From NCBI GenBank assembly GCA_002387325.1, contig DGIN01000061.1:2242-20041 (forward strand): a stretch of 17,800 bases of DNA, given 5' to 3'. Source of the DNA: Bacteroidales bacterium UBA4621 (GTDB lineage: Bacteria > Bacteroidota > Bacteroidia > Bacteroidales > Paludibacteraceae). Positions 1 through 7,306 of the stretch are shown here, piece after piece; the stretch's first letter is position 1, and each line of letters opens with the position of its first letter. The notes beneath the pieces were generated by a model. The model was not told where the DNA came from, did no database searches, and saw nothing but the letters and a program-made list of their open reading frames with translations. The position numbers and the translations under genes are program-made.

Positions 1-8
1 CTACGTCT

Positions 9-42
9 TTTCTACGTAATCGGAATATACAGTACATTTTTG
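9..42 (+). promoter_or_regulatory. Weak candidate promoter for pta
   Basis: A TACATTTTTG block at 33-42 resembles the Bacteroidetes -7 box TAnnTTTG with two extra T bases. TTTC lies 20 bases upstream at 9-12, one base off the -33 TTTG. Both elements deviate from consensus, so this is only a candidate. It would give pta a leader of roughly 80 bases. Confidence 0.25.
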
Positions 43-130
43 TATAAAGTGCATAAAATTATCCGACGACGAGGAAGCGGGACACAGAAAACCGAACACC
101 GGAATAAATTTTTATAACACAACTATTATT

Positions 131-1129
131 ATGGACATTCTACAACAAATGCGCGAGCGTGCGCAGGCCAACCTGCAACGTATCGTATTGCCGGAGGGAG
201 ACGAACCCCGTACATTGGAGGCTGCAAACATTATCTTGAAAGACAAAATTGCGAATCTGATTCTCATCGGTAATCCCGACACCATTCACAAGATGGCAAA
301 GGAAAACGGATATGAGTATATCAAAGACGCAACTATCATTGATCCGCTGCACGATGAGAAGATGCCCGTTTACGCCAATCTGCTCTATGAATTGCGCAAA
401 GCCAAGGGGATGACGCCGGAAGAAGCGACAAAAAAGGCGCAAGATCCGTTGTATCTCGGTTGTTTGATGATTAAGAACGGTGATGCGGACGGTGAATTGG
501 CCGGTGCCCGCGGTACAACAGCGGATACGATTCGTCCTGCATTCCAGATACTGAAGACCAAACCGGGAGTATCGATTGTGTCGGGTGCATTCTTGATGTT
601 CACCCCCGCCAAGCAATTGGGGGAGAACGGTTTTCTGGTATTTGCCGATTGCGCTGTCAATCCTAACCCCGATGCCCGGCAGTTGGCACAGATTGCCATT
701 TCGACAGCCGAGACGGCACGCACGCTGGGCGGTTTTGAGCCGAGAGTGGCAATGCTGTCGTTCTCGACGAAAGGTTCTGCAAAGCATGAATTGGTGGACA
801 AAGTAGTGGAGGCTACCCGTATAGCGAAGGAGTTGGCACCGGATTTGGCTATCGATGGTGAGTTGCAGGCAGACGCTGCGTTGGTAGAGCGCGTGGCTGC
901 GACAAAGGCTCCCGGTTCGCCCGTTGCAGGCAAGGCTAACGTGCTGGTATTCCCCGATTTGCAGGCCGGTAATATCGGGTACAAATTGGTGGAGCGTTTC
1001 TCGGGTGCCGATGCTGTAGGTCCTATCCTGCAGGGTATTGCCGCTCCTGTAAACGACTTGAGCCGCGGTTGCAAAGTGCAGGATATTGTACAGATGGTGA
1101 TTATTACCGCCAACCAGGCTATAAAATAA
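131..1129 (+). CDS. pta: Phosphate acetyltransferase
   Basis: Pta transfers the acetyl group of acetyl-CoA to phosphate, giving acetyl phosphate and CoA in the cytoplasm. The 332-residue protein matches the short, single-domain PTA_PTB type used by Bacteroidales, without the N-terminal regulatory domains of the enterobacterial enzyme. It opens with an RIVLPEGDEPRT-type segment and carries the conserved SFSTKGSAKHE block near residue 214 and a GPILQGIAAPVNDLSRGC segment near the C-terminus, both typical of the CoA and phosphate site. The ATG is the first residue expected for the family and follows an AT-rich stretch with no obvious Shine-Dalgarno. ackA follows after a 160-base gap, completing the Pta-AckA acetate and ATP pathway. 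The terminator between them suggests the two are only partly co-transcribed. Confidence 0.97.
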   Translation: MDILQQMRERAQANLQRIVLPEGDEPRTLEAANIILKDKIANLILIGNPDTIHKMAKENGYEYIKDATIIDPLHDEKMPVYANLLYELRKAKGMTPEEATKKAQDPLYLGCLMIKNGDADGELAGARGTTADTIRPAFQILKTKPGVSIVSGAFLMFTPAKQLGENGFLVFADCAVNPNPDARQLAQIAISTAETARTLGGFEPRVAMLSFSTKGSAKHELVDKVVEATRIAKELAPDLAIDGELQADAALVERVAATKAPGSPVAGKANVLVFPDLQAGNIGYKLVERFSGADAVGPILQGIAAPVNDLSRGCKVQDIVQMVIITANQAIK

Positions 1130-1137
1130 GATACAGG

Positions 1138-1171
1138 GAGGTCGTTTGGGAAGACAAGCGACCTCTTTTTT
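1138..1171 (+). terminator. Intrinsic terminator after pta
   Basis: GAGGTCGTTTG at 1138-1148 pairs with CAAGCGACCTC at 1155-1165 (11 pairs, one G-U wobble) around a six-base loop. Six T bases follow at 1166-1171. It starts eight bases after the pta stop codon. Confidence 0.85.
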
Positions 1172-1198
1172 GACTTTTTCATAGTAGAATAATTAGGG

Positions 1199-1234
1199 GG
1201 ACTATAAGGACTATAAAAACTATGATACTTATGG
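1199..1234. repeat. 9-base tandem repeat in the pta-ackA spacer
   Basis: GGACTATAA occurs twice head to tail (1199-1216). Two degenerate copies, AAACTATGA and TACTTATGG, continue the 9-base period to 1234. It lies between the pta terminator and ackA, where an ackA promoter might also be expected, but I see no good TAnnTTTG box. Confidence 0.6.
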
Positions 1235-1289
1235 AATGGGGAAAATACTGAATAAAATAACAGATAATTGAACACATATTTGACAGATT

Positions 1290-2483
1290 ATGAATATATT
1301 AGTTTTGAACTGCGGTAGCAGTAGCATAAAGTACAAACTCTTCGATATGGAGAGCAAGACCGTGATGGCACAGGGGGGTGTGGAAAAAATCGGTTTGCCG
1401 GATTCGTTTTTGCAGGTAAAACTGCCGAATGGCGAGAAAGTGAAAATCGAGAAAAACATGCCGGAACATACCGTGGGTATTCAGTTGATTCTTGACACAT
1501 TGACAGATGGAAAAATCGGCTGTATCAAAGACTTGAAAGAGATTGAAGCGGTAGGACACCGTGTAGTACACGGCGGTGAGAAATTCAACAAATCGGTGGT
1601 TATCACACCGGAAGTAAAGGAGATGATTGTGAAGTGCGCCGAGTTGGCTCCGCTGCATAATCCTGCCAACCTGAAGGGAATTGAGGCTATAGAAAAGACC
1701 CTTCCTGGTGTACCACAAGTGGCTGTTTTTGATACCGCTTTCCATCAGACGATGCCTGACTACGCATATATGTATGCTCTGCCATACGAGTTGTATGAGA
1801 AATATGCCATCCGTCGCTACGGTTTTCACGGGACGAGTCATCGCTATGTATCCGCACGTGTGTGCGAGTATTTAGGTGTAAAATCCGATGGCAAGAAAAT
1901 CATTACGGCACACATCGGTAACGGCGGTTCGTGCGCAGCCGTATTAGATGGCCAGTCGGTAGATACATCCATGGGTCTGACTCCCGTAGAGGGGTTGATG
2001 ATGGGTACCCGTACAGGTGATCTTGATTTGGGTGCTGCCACTTATATTATGGACAAGGAGCATCTGACGACAGCCGAGTTCAACAACCTTGTGAACAAGA
2101 AATCCGGTTTGCTTGGTGTAAGCGGTGTATCGAGTGATGCCCGCGACATTGATGCGGCCGTAAAAGCAGGCAACACCCGCGCCGACCTTGCCCGCAAGAT
2201 GTTTATCTATCGTGTAAAGAAGTATATCGGTGCTTATGCGGCCGCAATGGACGGTGTGGATATTATTGTTTTCACGGGCGGTATCGGCGAGAACGATGCA
2301 TTTATTCGCGGCGAGATTGCCAAGGGTCTGTCGTTTCTCGGTGCAGAATTGGATGCCAAGAAGAATGCGGGCATCCGCGGTGAAGAGGCGGTTATCTCCA
2401 CTCCTGCAAGCAAGGTAACGATGTGTGTTATCCCGACTGACGAGGAGTTGATGATTGCCAGCGACACGCAAGCACTTGTATAA
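1290..2483 (+). CDS. ackA: Acetate kinase
   Basis: AckA converts acetyl phosphate and ADP to acetate and ATP, the substrate-level phosphorylation step after Pta. The 397-residue length is normal for the family. Visible ASKHA-fold features include the N-terminal NCGSSSIKYKLFD phosphate loop with Asn7; GHRVVHGGE with Arg91; FDTAFHQTMP with the catalytic Asp148; HIGNGGS in the adenosine region; and the metal-binding TDEELMIA near Glu385/Glu386. The Arg91 and Asp148 numbers equal those of the well-studied Methanosarcina enzyme, which supports the chosen ATG. It sits directly downstream of pta in the usual order. No truncation or missing key residue is seen. Confidence 0.98.
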   Translation: MNILVLNCGSSSIKYKLFDMESKTVMAQGGVEKIGLPDSFLQVKLPNGEKVKIEKNMPEHTVGIQLILDTLTDGKIGCIKDLKEIEAVGHRVVHGGEKFNKSVVITPEVKEMIVKCAELAPLHNPANLKGIEAIEKTLPGVPQVAVFDTAFHQTMPDYAYMYALPYELYEKYAIRRYGFHGTSHRYVSARVCEYLGVKSDGKKIITAHIGNGGSCAAVLDGQSVDTSMGLTPVEGLMMGTRTGDLDLGAATYIMDKEHLTTAEFNNLVNKKSGLLGVSGVSSDARDIDAAVKAGNTRADLARKMFIYRVKKYIGAYAAAMDGVDIIVFTGGIGENDAFIRGEIAKGLSFLGAELDAKKNAGIRGEEAVISTPASKVTMCVIPTDEELMIASDTQALV

Positions 2484-2547
2484 TGTTGCTCATTGCAAAT
2501 GCATGATTGTTCGCAAAACACGAGCCGATTTTCATTTTAGGTATTAT

Positions 2548-2588
2548 GTACAGATACTTTGGCATACTATTCGCTATGCCTTGTGTAC
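2548..2588 (+). other. Imperfect hairpin upstream of the GH13 gene
   Basis: GGCATA (2561-2566) pairs with TATGCC (2575-2580) around an eight-base loop. An outer GTACA (2548-2552) can pair with TGTAC (2584-2588). No T tract follows, so it is not a standard terminator. It lies 18 bases before the preferred GTG start of the amylase gene and could be a leader structure. Confidence 0.35.
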
Positions 2589-2606
2589 AACCAATACATA
2601 CAGAAC

Positions 2607-4298
2607 GTGAAACCAATTATTTATCAATTACTGCCCCGCCTTTTCGGCAACTATAATGAGACGCGCAAGCATAATGGTACGCGCGAAGAGAACGGTTGTG
2701 GTAAATTTGCGGATATAACTCCTAAAGCACTCAAGTCGGTTTCCGACTTGGGTGCTACCCATATTTGGTACACAGGTATTATCCGTCACGCTACCGCCGA
2801 GCGTAATACAGCCGCCATAGTGAAAGGCTTGGCGGGTAGTCCGTATGCTATTACCGATTATTATGATGTAGATCCCGATTTGGCGACAGACGAGCAGAAG
2901 CGCATGCAGGAGTTTGAAGCCCTGGTAGGACGGACACACAAAGCAGGACTGAAAGTAGTGATTGATTTTGTGCCGAACCATGTGGCACGAGAGTATCACT
3001 CGGCTTGCAAACCAGCGGGAGTGCGCGATCTTGGTGAAGACGACAATCCGAATTGGGCTTTCTCGCCGCTCAACAATTTCTACTATATTTCGGGTGAGAA
3101 ATTCCAGCCTGATTTTGATATACAAGGATATGACGAGTATCCGGCACGGGCAACGGGTAATGATTGTTTTACAGCCCATCCGACCCGCAACGACTGGTAT
3201 GAGACCATCAAACTGAATTACGGTGTTTTCTATCAAGGCGGTGGAGAGAAACAGTTTTCGCCTATTCCGAACACGTGGAGCAAGATGCGCGACATTCTGC
3301 TCTTCTGGGCAGGCAAGCACGTGGATATGTTCCGTGTGGATATGGCGGAAATGGTGCCGGTAGAGTTCTTTGCGTGGGCTATCCCGCAAGTGAAACAAGC
3401 CTACCCTGATGTACAGTTTATGGGCGAATGTTACAATCCCTGTTTGTACCGTCCGTATCTGCAGGCGGGGTTCGATTATCTTTATGACAAGGTAGGTATG
3501 TACGATTATCTGCGCGGAGTAACGAGCAAAAATTGGGCGGCAGAGGGTATTACGCTCCAGTGGATGGCGCAAGGGGACATACTCAAGAATATGGTATATT
3601 TCCTTGAGAACCACGACGAGCAGCGTATTGCCAGCGGTTTTTTCTGCGGACGCGGGGCGTGTGCGGAGCCTGCTATGATTGCCGCTGCCACGTTGTTCAC
3701 CAATCCTGTCCTTGTTTATGCAGGGCAGGAACTGGGCGAAAGAGGTATGGATATGGAGGGTTTCTCCGGTATGGACGGGCGTACTACTATCTTTGACTAC
3801 TGGGGTGTCAGGTCGTTGCAGGCGTGGGCAGACAAAGGCAAGTTTGACGGTGCCGGTCTGAATGACGAACAGCGTCAGTTGCGCAGGTTCTACAGCCGCC
3901 TGCTCACTTTGGCACGGGACAACAAAGCCATCAGCAGCGGCAAGATGTATGATTTGGAATATGCCCAAACATATAATTTCAACAAACATGAGCAGTATGC
4001 CTATCTGCGCAAAGCAGGAGACGAGATACTGCTGATTGCTCTCAACTTTGACGATCGCCAGGTGGATATGCACATCAATATCCCTGTTGATGCATTTGTC
4101 TATTTGGAGCAGGAGGAGATACTGCGTGCCGAGGCAGTGGATTTGTTGACCGATATGGTATATACCCACCTTACTTTTACTTCTTCGGAGCCTACATGTA
4201 TCACTCTGCCGGCATGGAAAGGGGCTATTTTGCGCATCACCCCAACAGAGGTTCATAAGAATTCACCCCACAAAACCAAGAAAACGTGCAAAAAATAA
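2607..4298 (+). CDS. GH13 alpha-amylase-type glycoside hydrolase
   Basis: This is a (beta/alpha)8-barrel GH13 enzyme acting on alpha-glucans or malto-oligosaccharides. All four conserved regions are present: DFVPNH (Asp120, Asn124, His125); FRVD with Arg243 and nucleophile Asp245; MGEC with acid/base Glu274; and ENHDE with His336 and Asp337. A beta-sandwich C-terminal domain follows from about residue 450. No signal peptide is visible, so a cytoplasmic role in glycogen or maltodextrin breakdown is inferred. I chose the GTG at 2607 (563 residues) because KPIIYQLLPRLFGN is the usual start of this family. An upstream in-frame TTG at 2559 would add 16 unrelated residues encoded by the hairpin region. 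The 3' end overlaps the prenyltransferase gene by 13 bases, implying co-transcription. Exact substrate cannot be told. Confidence 0.92.
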   Translation: MKPIIYQLLPRLFGNYNETRKHNGTREENGCGKFADITPKALKSVSDLGATHIWYTGIIRHATAERNTAAIVKGLAGSPYAITDYYDVDPDLATDEQKRMQEFEALVGRTHKAGLKVVIDFVPNHVAREYHSACKPAGVRDLGEDDNPNWAFSPLNNFYYISGEKFQPDFDIQGYDEYPARATGNDCFTAHPTRNDWYETIKLNYGVFYQGGGEKQFSPIPNTWSKMRDILLFWAGKHVDMFRVDMAEMVPVEFFAWAIPQVKQAYPDVQFMGECYNPCLYRPYLQAGFDYLYDKVGMYDYLRGVTSKNWAAEGITLQWMAQGDILKNMVYFLENHDEQRIASGFFCGRGACAEPAMIAAATLFTNPVLVYAGQELGERGMDMEGFSGMDGRTTIFDYWGVRSLQAWADKGKFDGAGLNDEQRQLRRFYSRLLTLARDNKAISSGKMYDLEYAQTYNFNKHEQYAYLRKAGDEILLIALNFDDRQVDMHINIPVDAFVYLEQEEILRAEAVDLLTDMVYTHLTFTSSEPTCITLPAWKGAILRITPTEVHKNSPHKTKKTCKK

Positions 4299-5245
4299 AC
4301 GATATTCTTCGGCTTGTCCGTTTCCCGAACCTCATATTCATTGCCATATTGCTTTGGGTGATGGAGAAATGGGTGGCAGTACCGATATTGGACGGTCAAC
4401 TCTATGGCGAGCAACTGCCGTGGTATATACTGCTCATTTTGATTGCGGGAACCGTTTGCATTGCCGCCGGAGGGTATGTGATTAACGACTATTTTGATGT
4501 AAAAATAGACCGTATCAACCGTCCGGACAAACTGATAGTAACCAATACGGTAAGCAAAACCGCCGCCATTCGCATAGGTTGGGTATTAAGCGGAGCCGGT
4601 ATGGTGTGCGGATTGGCGGCAGCCGTGTGGTTACGCAGTTGGTCGTTGGGACTGATTTATATCTTTGTTCCCGGACTGCTGTGGTTCTATTCGTCAAGTT
4701 ACAAACGCCGGTTTCTGACAGGCAATATAGTGGTGGCGTTTGTAGCGGGTCTGACACCTATGGTGATTGCCTTTGCCAATACAGGTGCTTTGCGCAAGTG
4801 GTATGCCCCTCTGCTCGGGTACACGACATTGGAACACGACCTTTATGCGTGGTTGGGGGGATTTGCCATATTTGCTTTTCTGTGTACGCTGATACGCGAG
4901 ATTGTCAAGGATTTGCAGGACAAGCAGGGCGATTGCGAATTGGAATGCCGGACGCTGCCTATTCGCTTGGGGGATATATGGACAAAGGTGATTGTCAGTA
5001 CGCTTATTATACTGACAATGGGATTGATAGTGTATGTCTGGTATGCGTTGTTGCCATTCCCGCATATATGGAACTCGCTTTCCACCCGTTATATGGTCTT
5101 CGGTTTGCAGATACCTATGGTATGCGAACTATGGTTGCTGTGGGCAGCACGTATCCCCTCCGACTACCGCGGGGCGCAAGGGCTGATGAAACTGATAATG
5201 TTTATAGGAATGCTGTACAGTTTCGTGGTTATGCGGCTGCTATAA
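4286..5245 (+). CDS. UbiA-family prenyltransferase (geranylgeranylglycerol-phosphate transferase-like)
   Basis: This is an integral-membrane aromatic/lipid prenyltransferase. The two Asp-rich Mg2+/diphosphate-binding motifs are visible: NDYFDVKIDRINRPDK from Asn67 (NDxxDxxxD) and REIVKDLQDKQGD from Arg204. About eight or nine hydrophobic helices fill the rest, with a final one at the C-terminus. Bacteroidetes homologues beside maf are commonly annotated as geranylgeranylglycerol-phosphate geranylgeranyltransferase, a name taken from the archaeal lipid enzyme. The true acceptor is not shown by the sequence, and a quinone-pathway role cannot be excluded. It begins with GTG 13 bases inside the end of the GH13 gene, which suggests translational coupling, and is followed 15 bases later by maf. 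Length of 319 residues is normal. Confidence 0.88.
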   Translation: MQKINDILRLVRFPNLIFIAILLWVMEKWVAVPILDGQLYGEQLPWYILLILIAGTVCIAAGGYVINDYFDVKIDRINRPDKLIVTNTVSKTAAIRIGWVLSGAGMVCGLAAAVWLRSWSLGLIYIFVPGLLWFYSSSYKRRFLTGNIVVAFVAGLTPMVIAFANTGALRKWYAPLLGYTTLEHDLYAWLGGFAIFAFLCTLIREIVKDLQDKQGDCELECRTLPIRLGDIWTKVIVSTLIILTMGLIVYVWYALLPFPHIWNSLSTRYMVFGLQIPMVCELWLLWAARIPSDYRGAQGLMKLIMFIGMLYSFVVMRLL

Positions 5246-5260
5246 TCAAACACCTGCCCT

Positions 5261-5824
5261 ATGCACTTGATTCTCGGTTCCCAATCCCCCCGCCGCCGCA
5301 GTCTGTTGGCTGGACTGGATATTCCTTTTGAGGCTGTTGTGATAGATACGGATGAGACATTCCCCGCCCATCTCATGGCAGGAGATATTCCGTTGTATAT
5401 ATCACGCGAAAAAGCACAGGCTTATTCCGACCGGTTGCGCCCGGACGATGTCCTTGTCACAGCCGACACTATTGTATGGCTTAACGGGCAGATGCTCGGC
5501 AAGCCGCATAGTCTTGACGAGGCAAAACAAATGCTTCACCGGCTGAGCGGACATACTCACCAAGTCTATACCGGTGTAACGCTGACCACCATAAGTTCGC
5601 AGGAATCGTTTGTTGACAGTACGGATGTTACTTTTCGTGTGCTGACTGACGATGAGATAGATTATTACGTATCACATTATCGTCCGCTTGACAAAGCGGG
5701 TGCTTACGGGGTACAGGAGTATATCGGTTATATCGGCGTAGAGAAAATGAACGGCAGTTACTTCAATGTAATGGGTTTTCCCATAGAGCGCGTTTATCAG
5801 GCTCTGCGCAAGTATGGATTTTGA
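5261..5824 (+). CDS. maf: Maf-like nucleotide pyrophosphatase
   Basis: Maf proteins hydrolyse non-canonical or surplus nucleoside triphosphates (dTTP/UTP or m7GTP depending on subfamily) to the monophosphate and pyrophosphate. The 187-residue protein has the family signatures: GSQSPRRRSLL at residues 6-16; VTADTIVW with the probable catalytic Asp69; a GKPHSLDEAKQML segment; and LSGHTHQVYTGV. The C-terminus has the DKAGAYGVQEYIG substrate loop. The ATG gives an unusually short N-terminus, with the SQSPRR motif only a few residues in; many Bacteroidales homologues carry a few more. It is packed 15 bases after the UbiA gene, so it is likely in the same operon. The DKAGAYGVQ sequence is of the YhdE/dTTPase-UTPase type, which is an inference. 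Confidence 0.95.
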   Translation: MHLILGSQSPRRRSLLAGLDIPFEAVVIDTDETFPAHLMAGDIPLYISREKAQAYSDRLRPDDVLVTADTIVWLNGQMLGKPHSLDEAKQMLHRLSGHTHQVYTGVTLTTISSQESFVDSTDVTFRVLTDDEIDYYVSHYRPLDKAGAYGVQEYIGYIGVEKMNGSYFNVMGFPIERVYQALRKYGF

Positions 5825-5887
5825 AATCATCCGATTATCATTAACCGGCAGACTCCGATGTGCCGGACAAAACAAACATCAGGTATT

Positions 5888-6889
5888 ATGTGTTATTCAT
5901 TGCACATACAAAGACTACTGCTGTGGCTTCTCTTGTGTCTGCCGTTGGCAGTGTGGGGCAAGACCTATACCCCCGAGAGCGTACCCGATCCGAAACAGGA
6001 CGGGCAACGGGAGTTTGTAAGCAACCCCGACGGCATCATCAGCGAGGAAGATGCGGCATATTTGAACAGGTGCGCCCGTATGCTTGAAGAGAAGACCCAA
6101 GCGGAAATGGCGGTGGTAGCGATACAGAGCATCGGGAATGAGAATATGTTCGATTTCACATACCGCCTTTTTCAATTGTGGGGTATCGGCAAAGAGGGCA
6201 AAAACACGGGGGTGCTAATCTGCTTTGTGTTGGATTCGCACGACATCCGTATTATGACGGGGCAGGGTATCGAGGGGGTGCTGCCCGATGCCGTATGCAA
6301 GCGGATTATTGAAGAGGATATGATTCCCTCGTTCCGCGAGGAAAAATACGGCGAAGGGCTGTGTCTGGGTGCATTGCGGATTTATGAAAAATGCACCGAT
6401 GGTGATGCCCCTGAAGAGTTGCTCAATATGAAATCCGTAACCCGCCGCAATGTGCAGCAGGAAGAACATTCCTCGTGGTTAGGGTCGTTGATAGGTGCAA
6501 AAGCCAAAGAGGTGTGTATGGAGATACTCTTTGTCTTTTTGGTCATTATCGTACTCATTGCCCTTTCCTGTTGGGCGGTTTATCGTTCCCACAAGTGTCC
6601 GAAATGCGGCAAACATACACTCAACACCCGTCAGAAGACGCTTGTTGCCGCCACGTATACGGCAACGGGGATGGGGTTGACCACAAAGACTTGCAAGCAC
6701 TGCGGATACAAGCACGAGGAGAGATTTACCATTCCGAAACTGACCCGGACCACCTATATAGGCGGCGGAAACCACAGCGGGGGAAACCGTCATAGCGGCG
6801 GACCATTCGGCGGGTCATTCGGCGGTTTCAGCGGCGGCAGTTGGGGCGGTGGCAGCACTATGGGCGGAGGTGCCGGCGGCAAGTGGTAG
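5888..6889 (+). CDS. TPM-domain membrane protein with zinc ribbon and Gly-rich tail
   Basis: The chosen ATG gives 333 residues and starts directly at a Sec signal peptide (basic start, then a Leu-rich core ending near VWGK). A start at 5858 would put ten extra residues ahead of it. A TPM (YgcG/TLP18.3/Psb32) domain follows at about 40-170, with DGIISEEDAAYLN and MTGQGIEGVLPD segments. A transmembrane helix spans about 211-233. Next is a CPKC...CKHC zinc ribbon (Cys237, 240, 269, 272), then a Gly/Ser-rich tail ending GGGAGGKW. The TPM domain is thus extracytoplasmic and the ribbon and tail probably cytoplasmic. TPM proteins are poorly characterised; some act as acid phosphatases or in photosystem repair. 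Neighbouring lemA is a frequent TPM partner, though here TPM comes first and the two are 417 bases apart. Confidence 0.85.
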   Translation: MCYSLHIQRLLLWLLLCLPLAVWGKTYTPESVPDPKQDGQREFVSNPDGIISEEDAAYLNRCARMLEEKTQAEMAVVAIQSIGNENMFDFTYRLFQLWGIGKEGKNTGVLICFVLDSHDIRIMTGQGIEGVLPDAVCKRIIEEDMIPSFREEKYGEGLCLGALRIYEKCTDGDAPEELLNMKSVTRRNVQQEEHSSWLGSLIGAKAKEVCMEILFVFLVIIVLIALSCWAVYRSHKCPKCGKHTLNTRQKTLVAATYTATGMGLTTKTCKHCGYKHEERFTIPKLTRTTYIGGGNHSGGNRHSGGPFGGSFGGFSGGSWGGGSTMGGGAGGKW

Positions 6890-6968
6890 GAGGCATCGGT
6901 TTTCTATCAATAGCCATTAAAGACCATAAAGTTCTCCGTTAATCAGCCGTTAATTTTGGGTGCGATTT

Positions 6969-6989
6969 GTTATAGGATGGTTATAGGAT
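6969..6989. repeat. GTTATAGGAT direct repeat
   Basis: GTTATAGGAT occurs at 6969-6978 and again at 6980-6989, an 11-base period, in the spacer downstream of the TPM gene. Confidence 0.6.
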
Positions 6990-7036
6990 AGGGAGACTTT
7001 TCACCTTAACATCCTCCTTATATCCACCTTACTTTT

Positions 7037-7071
7037 CAATACACAATGCATAATTCATAATGCACCATGAC
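7037..7071. repeat. Heptamer-period AAT repeat, copy 1
   Basis: The segment reads as successive seven-base units such as AATGCAT, AATTCAT and AATGCAC. The 30 bases at 7042-7071 match 7233-7262 at 25 of 30 positions in the same orientation, so the two blocks are imperfect direct repeats about 190 bases apart. Confidence 0.7.
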
Positions 7072-7076
7072 ATTGG

Positions 7077-7116
7077 GTTATCCACAGGGCAAAAACAGGG
7101 AAAGAACAGGGATAAC
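7077..7116. other. Inverted repeat with DnaA-box match and three 11-base repeats
   Basis: GTTATCC (7077-7083) and GGATAAC (7110-7116) form a perfect seven-base inverted repeat around 26 bases. TTATCCACA at 7078-7086 matches the DnaA box consensus exactly. ACAGGG recurs at 7084, 7095 and 7106, exactly 11 bases apart. The arrangement looks like a small protein-binding site; no function can be assigned. Confidence 0.45.
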
Positions 7117-7207
7117 AGACTATGCGGAAAATGCGGGGTCAGAGTTGCAAAATGAAGAAAAACGGAAAAATTGTGCAAGAGTACCAACACGGACGAAAAA
7201 AATGTTG

Positions 7208-7215
7208 TATCTTTG
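7208..7215 (+). promoter_or_regulatory. Bacteroidetes -7 box upstream of lemA
   Basis: TATCTTTG fits TAnnTTTG exactly and sits in a GAAAAAAA..TTGTATCTTTGCA context almost the same as the phospho-sugar mutase promoter at 11754. No TTTG is found at the -33 position, so this promoter is incomplete or uses an activator. Transcripts would carry about 85 leader bases, including two repeat blocks. Confidence 0.55.
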
Positions 7216-7225
7216 CAACAGAATT

Positions 7226-7262
7226 GACAATGCACAATGTATAATGCACAATGTACAATGAC
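7226..7262. repeat. Heptamer-period AAT repeat, copy 2
   Basis: Five seven-base units of the type CAATGCA/CAATGTA run head to tail. The block is the direct-repeat partner of 7037-7071. It lies in the presumed lemA leader. Confidence 0.75.
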
Positions 7263-7272
7263 GGGCAGGGGC

Positions 7273-7294
7273 AATTTACAAATTTACAAATTAT
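7273..7294. repeat. Octamer AATTTACA repeat before lemA
   Basis: AATTTACA is repeated with an 8-base period, ending 12 bases before the lemA ATG. The same family in inverted orientation fills the pyrG-hpt junction at 11149-11184. Confidence 0.7.
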
Positions 7295-7306
7295 ATTTTA
7301 TAGCGT

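Larger units (their letters stand above)
6890..7306. other. Gene-free spacer between the TPM gene and lemA
   Basis: No credible coding region is seen on either strand in these 417 bases. From left to right it holds: a GTTATAGGAT pair with 11-base period (6969-6989); a heptamer-period AAT repeat (7037-7071); a DnaA-box match with three ACAGGG repeats and a flanking inverted repeat (7077-7116); a TATCTTTG -7 box (7208-7215); a second heptamer repeat (7226-7262); and an octamer AATTTACA repeat (7273-7294) just before the lemA ATG. A TAATTTTG at 6951-6958 also matches a -7 box but has no -33 partner. Confidence 0.7.

Noticed and set aside
2628..4256. Long open frame (542 codons) on the minus strand opposite the GH13 gene
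   Set aside because: The plus-strand frame has complete GH13 catalytic motifs. The antisense translation has no recognisable domain and follows from codon bias of the real gene.
4579..5331. 250-codon plus-strand frame overlapping the UbiA gene in another frame
   Set aside because: The UbiA frame has both Asp-rich motifs and membrane helices. The alternative is Cys/Arg-rich with no family resemblance.
6951..6958. TAATTTTG as a promoter after the TPM gene
   Set aside because: It matches the -7 box but has no TTTG or TTG at 19-21 bases upstream, and no gene starts within 340 bases.
7077..7116. Replication origin
   Set aside because: Only one DnaA-box match, no AT-rich unwinding region or dnaA gene beside it. 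Kept as a structured site of unknown role.
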